Below are positions 34,843 to 38,110 of a DNA stretch of 38,110 bases, piece after piece. The DNA is taken from assembly GCF_001468065.1 (NCBI RefSeq), contig NZ_LNYZ01000043.1, positions 1 through 38,110 of the forward strand, given 5' to 3'. The notes under the pieces are model-generated. The model saw only the letters and a list, made by a program, of their open reading frames with translations, did no database searches and was not told the origin of the DNA. Numbering within the stretch: position 1 is the stretch's first letter; every line of letters begins with the position of its first letter. The translations under genes and the position numbers were made by a program. This DNA is from Legionella steigerwaltii (GTDB lineage Bacteria; Pseudomonadota; Gammaproteobacteria; Legionellales; Legionellaceae).

Positions 34843-34855
34843 TTATCGAAAATAA
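34822..34855. promoter_or_regulatory. Inverted-repeat operator, probably bound by the GntR regulator
   Basis: Arms ttattttcgaaaat (34822-34835) and attatcgaaaataa (34842-34855) are complementary at 13 of 14 positions with a 6-base spacer. It covers the -35 box and the spacer of the predicted promoter, which suits repression by a dimeric GntR protein. Confidence 0.6.
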
Positions 34856-34919
34856 AATAATTAACTATTTTTTTGAGTTATTAGGTCTGTTTCAAACTCG
34901 TTGGCATCAACCCCAAACC

Positions 34920-35969
34920 TTACAATGTTTTGGGTGTTAAATATTCGCTTTCTGCTAATGCAGGTCTAGTAAATGCTCTGTCAGCAAACCAATGTGCATA
35001 CACATTGCTATCTGGAGTTAAAAATGCTTTAAAATCCCATCCCAATTCATTCTGATTAAAAGGTCCTAATTCAATATTTTTTTCTTTGGCAAGCCCTCGG
35101 ATCATCCATTCAACAATTGCTGAATTTCCTCGACCAACGGGTTGCAATTGAGCAAGACGATGTGCAAGTTTTCCTGCATTAACTAAAAAATCCTTTATAT
35201 CATGATCAGGATTCCAATCGCAGCAAGCCTGGAAATAAGGTTCGATTAATTCAAATTGCACATGAAAATAGCTGGACCTATCACGATAATTTTGATTAAA
35301 CGGGGTAGGCCGATGATCAACTACGATAGAGGTTCTGCTGTCTTCTTTACCGTAATCGTCAAAAGTAATCGTGAGAATAATGTCGTCTTCAACAAATGGA
35401 ATTTGTGACGCTTCATTTTTTTGATGTAATAGCTCACGTTCCTCACCAGTTAACTTGATCGTAATCGTATATTTTGTACCATCCCCCAGTTTATGTTGTT
35501 GCTGTATTACCTCAATGTGTTCCTTGTTTTGATGCATTAAATCAATGAGATGCTCATAGATCAGATTCTTTTGGCCAGGCAGATCTTGAGATAAATTAAA
35601 TGCATCAGTAGATACAAAACCTGCTTTATTAATTAACCCAAATTGATGTCTAAGCGGACCTTGTTTCAACATTTTGGCTACTTCACGTCGCTTATCGGCC
35701 AGCCAAGCATAAGTACAACCTACTCGCGAGTGAAGCATTTCTGCAGGGCAATGAATATCTTGATGAACGACAGGGGGTACTTGAGGAAAAGAGGATATTC
35801 TCGTTCCTAAATCTTGAATCACGTTTTTGCTAAATTCAAGCCATTGTTTCTGCTTTGTTGCGTCAAAATCCTTTAGGCGATCTTTAGAAGACGCCGTGCT
35901 ACTTTCAGAAGTCGAAAATAAGGTATTACGATGTAATCCTAGCGATTCCTTTTTTTCGTCTGTCATCAT
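34920..35969 (-). CDS. Effector-like protein with AvrB/Fido-like C-terminal region
   Basis: A 349-residue hydrophilic protein without signal peptide. From memory of the Pseudomonas syringae AvrB sequence, residues about 258-330 align well to its C-terminus: QPVGRGNSAIVEWMIRGLA (276-294) matches the PdqRGsAakaEfaaRaiA segment, and NIELGPFNQNEL (298-309) matches the GIELPPF segment, with similar spacing to the end. AvrB has the Fido fold shared with Fic proteins; QPVGRGNS occupies the place of the Fic motif HPFxxGNGR but lacks its catalytic His. Residues 1-240 are not recognised. If right, it could transfer a nucleotide or sugar group to a host target. Start ATG 35969 (a second ATG follows). 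No partner genes. Confidence 0.5.
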   Translation of the reverse strand: MMTDEKKESLGLHRNTLFSTSESSTASSKDRLKDFDATKQKQWLEFSKNVIQDLGTRISSFPQVPPVVHQDIHCPAEMLHSRVGCTYAWLADKRREVAKMLKQGPLRHQFGLINKAGFVSTDAFNLSQDLPGQKNLIYEHLIDLMHQNKEHIEVIQQQHKLGDGTKYTITIKLTGEERELLHQKNEASQIPFVEDDIILTITFDDYGKEDSRTSIVVDHRPTPFNQNYRDRSSYFHVQFELIEPYFQACCDWNPDHDIKDFLVNAGKLAHRLAQLQPVGRGNSAIVEWMIRGLAKEKNIELGPFNQNELGWDFKAFLTPDSNVYAHWFADRAFTRPALAESEYLTPKTL

Positions 35970-36025
35970 TATCTCAAATGGTACATTCTCCTTAATTATA
36001 GATATAAAAATGAAACTGATCTTAT

Positions 36026-36054
36026 TTGAAAATTTTACATCTCACTTCTATATT
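36026..36054 (+). promoter_or_regulatory. Sigma-70-type promoter for the PlcC-like gene
   Basis: -35 TTGAAA (36026-36031), a 17-base spacer and -10 TATATT (36049-36054), about 100 bases before the start at 36155, in the divergent gap. Confidence 0.4.
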
Positions 36055-36154
36055 TAAACATTTACCCCTTCCTTTTATTAGCATAATACTGGAACAGCAT
36101 TGAGAAATTCGTTGTTTTTTAGCGTACTAAAAATAAGAAAAATGGAGCTCGCTT

Positions 36155-37768
36155 ATGGATACGACAGAACACACGGAATTAGGTGATGCATTAAATTTTC
36201 TAGACTGGGAGACCTTAAAAAATAATCCCTATACCCATATTGATCAAAAAGGGAGCTTGCACATACATTTGCAAGGGTTCAACCAATTTGGTCTGCCTGG
36301 GTCTATTGGATTAACTCTCTCTGCAGGTGAGATTATTGCCATGTCTGGAGACTATTTTGGCGGTCGAGAGGTATCTTTGAATTTACCAAGCATCGCTGAA
36401 TTTAAGGCAAACCCAAGAGCTTATGACAGTACAGGTACTTGCGAAACATTAGGAGAATACTTAATTAAAGAGCCTGTTAGCGAAAACGAAGAACAAAAAT
36501 TAATTAGCTCTTATAAACGATTAGCCAATAGCAACGTGCAGCAAAGTGATATAAATACGATTTATACGATAAATAATGCCAAATACATCCCATTTTCAAG
36601 TACTCTCAATTTTTATGTACAACAACTTATGTTTGCCCTGAGGGTAAAAAACTACAGTGAAATTTTGAATAGGAATTTATCCCATTTTACTCCATGGTCG
36701 GTCCGTGTTTACACTATAGGTCACCATATAGCGCTTAAATATGCACGCATTTATTATGAGCTAACCCAGTTACTCGCTCATTCAGATTATCAATCGGAGA
36801 ATAGCGAATTCAACGCCTTACTCAAGACTCTCGAACAGATACCTAATGGCTTAAATCGTGATGCATTGCAGGATATGGCTCATCGTTATCAGGCTTTAGC
36901 TTTGGGAATGGAGTTTTTTTGTTTTCACTATTATACCGATCACTTTGCTGCAGGCCATATTGCATTTATGGGTGACCTACGTAGCTTACTGCCACAGCGC
37001 TTCGGAGTTTGGGGCAGTATTTTAGTCAATAATTTGCACGATGAATTAAACCGAATAACTGTCTACACCAAACGCGTTTATGACCCTACTCCTGATAAAA
37101 GCGAACCTCCAATTGAGGCAGGTGGTGATGGCGATTTTGATGTTTCGAATAATTATTTTAACAAGCAAGCCTGTTTGGCGGGGATGAGCGATTCGTTGCA
37201 GGATCTGCATCAGGTATTTAAAGGAAGTGAACTTCCTACGCAATCGAGATATGGTGGTCTGGAACAAATGCCGGATATTGACGATCAATATCGCCAACCG
37301 CAACCACTGCTTCTGCTAGGCGCAGATCAAAAAATTTATTATCGTACGGATCTGAACAACATCTGCCTTTTATCTCCATCCCAATTGCAAGCAACGTATT
37401 CAGCACCATTACAACATGGCTATACTGAATTAAGTAGTAAACTCGAAGCATTTTCCTTAGTGTTTAAACTTCGCGTGCTTCCTTTTGCCTATTCAAGTCA
37501 AATGAAACCACTTACTACCGAACAACTTAAATTATTGGAAGCAGAAGAAAGCGAACTCAATCCAGGAAGAAAACCGATACCTCAACCACCCATTGTGCTT
37601 GCACAAAAACCTGTCGCGATTCCAGCTTGGCAAAAGCCTGCAAGCGATCACGTTGTCATGCAAGGTCTAGCCAAGAATGGCTTATTGGCTGCTTCTAGTA
37701 AAAAAACCAATGTCTTGGACCAAGACATCACTTTAGATACAAAAGCTACATTAAGTTCTTCATTCTAA
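36155..37768 (+). CDS. PlcC/CegC1-like zinc metallophospholipase C
   Basis: A 537-residue soluble protein with the ordered motifs of the PlcA/PlcB/PlcC zinc phospholipase C family of Legionella: GDYFGG (65-70), NLSHF (174-178), GHHIALKYA (189-197), the metal-binding FHYYTDHFAAGH (257-268), NNLHDELN (292-299) and GDGDFDVSNN (324-333), followed by SDSLQDL. His and Asp in these motifs would coordinate Zn2+. The usual Arg-x-Pro-Arg after the GH motif is not kept. There is no signal peptide, so like PlcC it might be exported by Dot/Icm rather than type II secretion. Expected to cleave phospholipid head groups in host membranes. The Pro-rich tail (about 450-537) is extra. Start ATG behind GGAG. Confidence 0.68.
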   Translation: MDTTEHTELGDALNFLDWETLKNNPYTHIDQKGSLHIHLQGFNQFGLPGSIGLTLSAGEIIAMSGDYFGGREVSLNLPSIAEFKANPRAYDSTGTCETLGEYLIKEPVSENEEQKLISSYKRLANSNVQQSDINTIYTINNAKYIPFSSTLNFYVQQLMFALRVKNYSEILNRNLSHFTPWSVRVYTIGHHIALKYARIYYELTQLLAHSDYQSENSEFNALLKTLEQIPNGLNRDALQDMAHRYQALALGMEFFCFHYYTDHFAAGHIAFMGDLRSLLPQRFGVWGSILVNNLHDELNRITVYTKRVYDPTPDKSEPPIEAGGDGDFDVSNNYFNKQACLAGMSDSLQDLHQVFKGSELPTQSRYGGLEQMPDIDDQYRQPQPLLLLGADQKIYYRTDLNNICLLSPSQLQATYSAPLQHGYTELSSKLEAFSLVFKLRVLPFAYSSQMKPLTTEQLKLLEAEESELNPGRKPIPQPPIVLAQKPVAIPAWQKPASDHVVMQGLAKNGLLAASSKKTNVLDQDITLDTKATLSSSF

Positions 37769-37844
37769 ATGAAGGTTGAAAATACTGTCTTCAAACGCAT
37801 CAAAAGCAATCTAAATTTTCGTGAAAGGTTGCTTCATGAAAAAT

Positions 37845-37902
37845 TGTAGCCTGGGTGCAGCAGCGAAACCCGGGTTACGGCTTTGCCTTCACCCAGGCTA
37901 CA
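37845..37902. repeat. Palindromic repeat, copy 5
   Basis: A short-loop form: tgtagcctgggtgcagcagc, gaaacccgggttacgg and ctttgccttcacccaggctaca. The left arm is two bases shorter than in copy 6. Confidence 0.85.
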
Positions 37903-38050
37903 ACACTAATACTCGCTACGGCAATGTAGAACAATGTGTATCATCTCCTTGATGAAGATGATGGAAATCCTGAAGATTATTTAGAGACCTTGTTCTTCTA
38001 AGATGACTGAAATGAGAGAGTGTTTGAAGAAAGGTTGCTTCATGAAAAAT

Positions 38051-38110
38051 TGTAGCCTGGGTGCAGCGCAGCGAAACCCGGGTTACGGCTTTGCCTTCAC
38101 CCAGGCTACA
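38051..38110. repeat. Palindromic repeat, copy 6 (reaches window end)
   Basis: Same short-loop form as copy 5, with the complete left arm (tgtagcctgggtgcagcgca). It ends exactly at the window edge, so flanking sequence is unknown. Confidence 0.85.

Larger units (their letters stand above)
37823..38110. repeat. Two direct copies of a repeat block at the right edge
   Basis: The stretch gaaaggttgcttcatgaaaa plus the palindromic repeat after it occurs at 37823-37902 and again from 38029 to the window end, about 206 bases apart. The two copies are almost identical, differing by a two-base deletion in the left arm of the first, so the unit was duplicated as a block. The 126 bases between hold no gene that I can see. 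Confidence 0.85.

Noticed and set aside
35985..36000. A possible PmrA-type box (cttaattat) upstream of the PlcC-like gene
   Set aside because: Only one half-site is present; the known motif needs two spaced repeats.
1..38110. CRISPR array, phage integrase or insertion sequence transposase
   Set aside because: No regularly spaced repeats, integrase, transposase or flanking target duplications were found; the repeats present are short palindromes.

Overview
The window looks like a chromosomal accessory stretch of a Legionella-type gammaproteobacterium. The evidence is low GC, short intergenic gaps with AGGA-type ribosome binding sites, a tandem U-box protein, a zinc metallophospholipase C of the PlcC/CegC1 type, other hydrophilic proteins with polar C-termini resembling Dot/Icm effectors, and a dispersed palindromic repeat of the tagcctgggtgcagc type. 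The genus is inferred from gene content; the species cannot be told.

Left part (1-6.2 kb): a clavaminate synthase/TauD-like oxygenase cut by the window edge, a tandem U-box protein (probable E3 ligase effector), an unknown membrane-associated protein, an orphan acyl-carrier-like protein, two small exported proteins, a YhhN-family membrane protein, a small membrane protein and a degenerate avidin-like exported protein. Then (6.4-10.9 kb) comes a four-gene efflux operon: membrane fusion lipoprotein, ABC ATPase, ABC-2 permease and TolC/NodT outer membrane factor, with a good promoter in front and an intrinsic terminator behind.

Middle part (11-28.3 kb): mostly metabolic and envelope genes. These are a periplasmic glutathione peroxidase, a HIT protein, a MATE transporter with an internally duplicated N-terminal tail, a PEBP/YbhB protein, an APC permease paired with a periplasmic amino-acid-binding protein, an M17 aminopeptidase, ThpR (LigT), an acyltransferase-3/SGNH protein, an MgtA-type P-type ATPase, an FrsA-like hydrolase, and a large secreted protein with a cellulose/chitin-binding-like module and a possible glycosidase domain.

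Right part (28.4-38.1 kb): an unknown effector-like protein and an Ig-like exported protein, followed by the most striking system. This is a compact minus-strand operon of a GntR/FadR-type regulator, a methionyl-tRNA-synthetase-like enzyme, an IucD-like lysine N6-hydroxylase, a small cupin and a GNAT acetyltransferase. Hydroxylase + cupin + MetRS-like enzyme is the known toolkit for nitrogen-nitrogen bond (hydrazine) formation, where cupin and MetRS are normally one fused protein. Here they are separate genes under a promoter overlapped by a near-perfect inverted repeat, a likely operator for the regulator. The end holds a protein whose C-terminus resembles the AvrB/Fido fold and the PlcC-like phospholipase, then two direct copies of a repeat block.

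Palindromic repeats occupy several convergent or tandem gene junctions, and in a few cases appear to supply the stop codon of the gene next to them.
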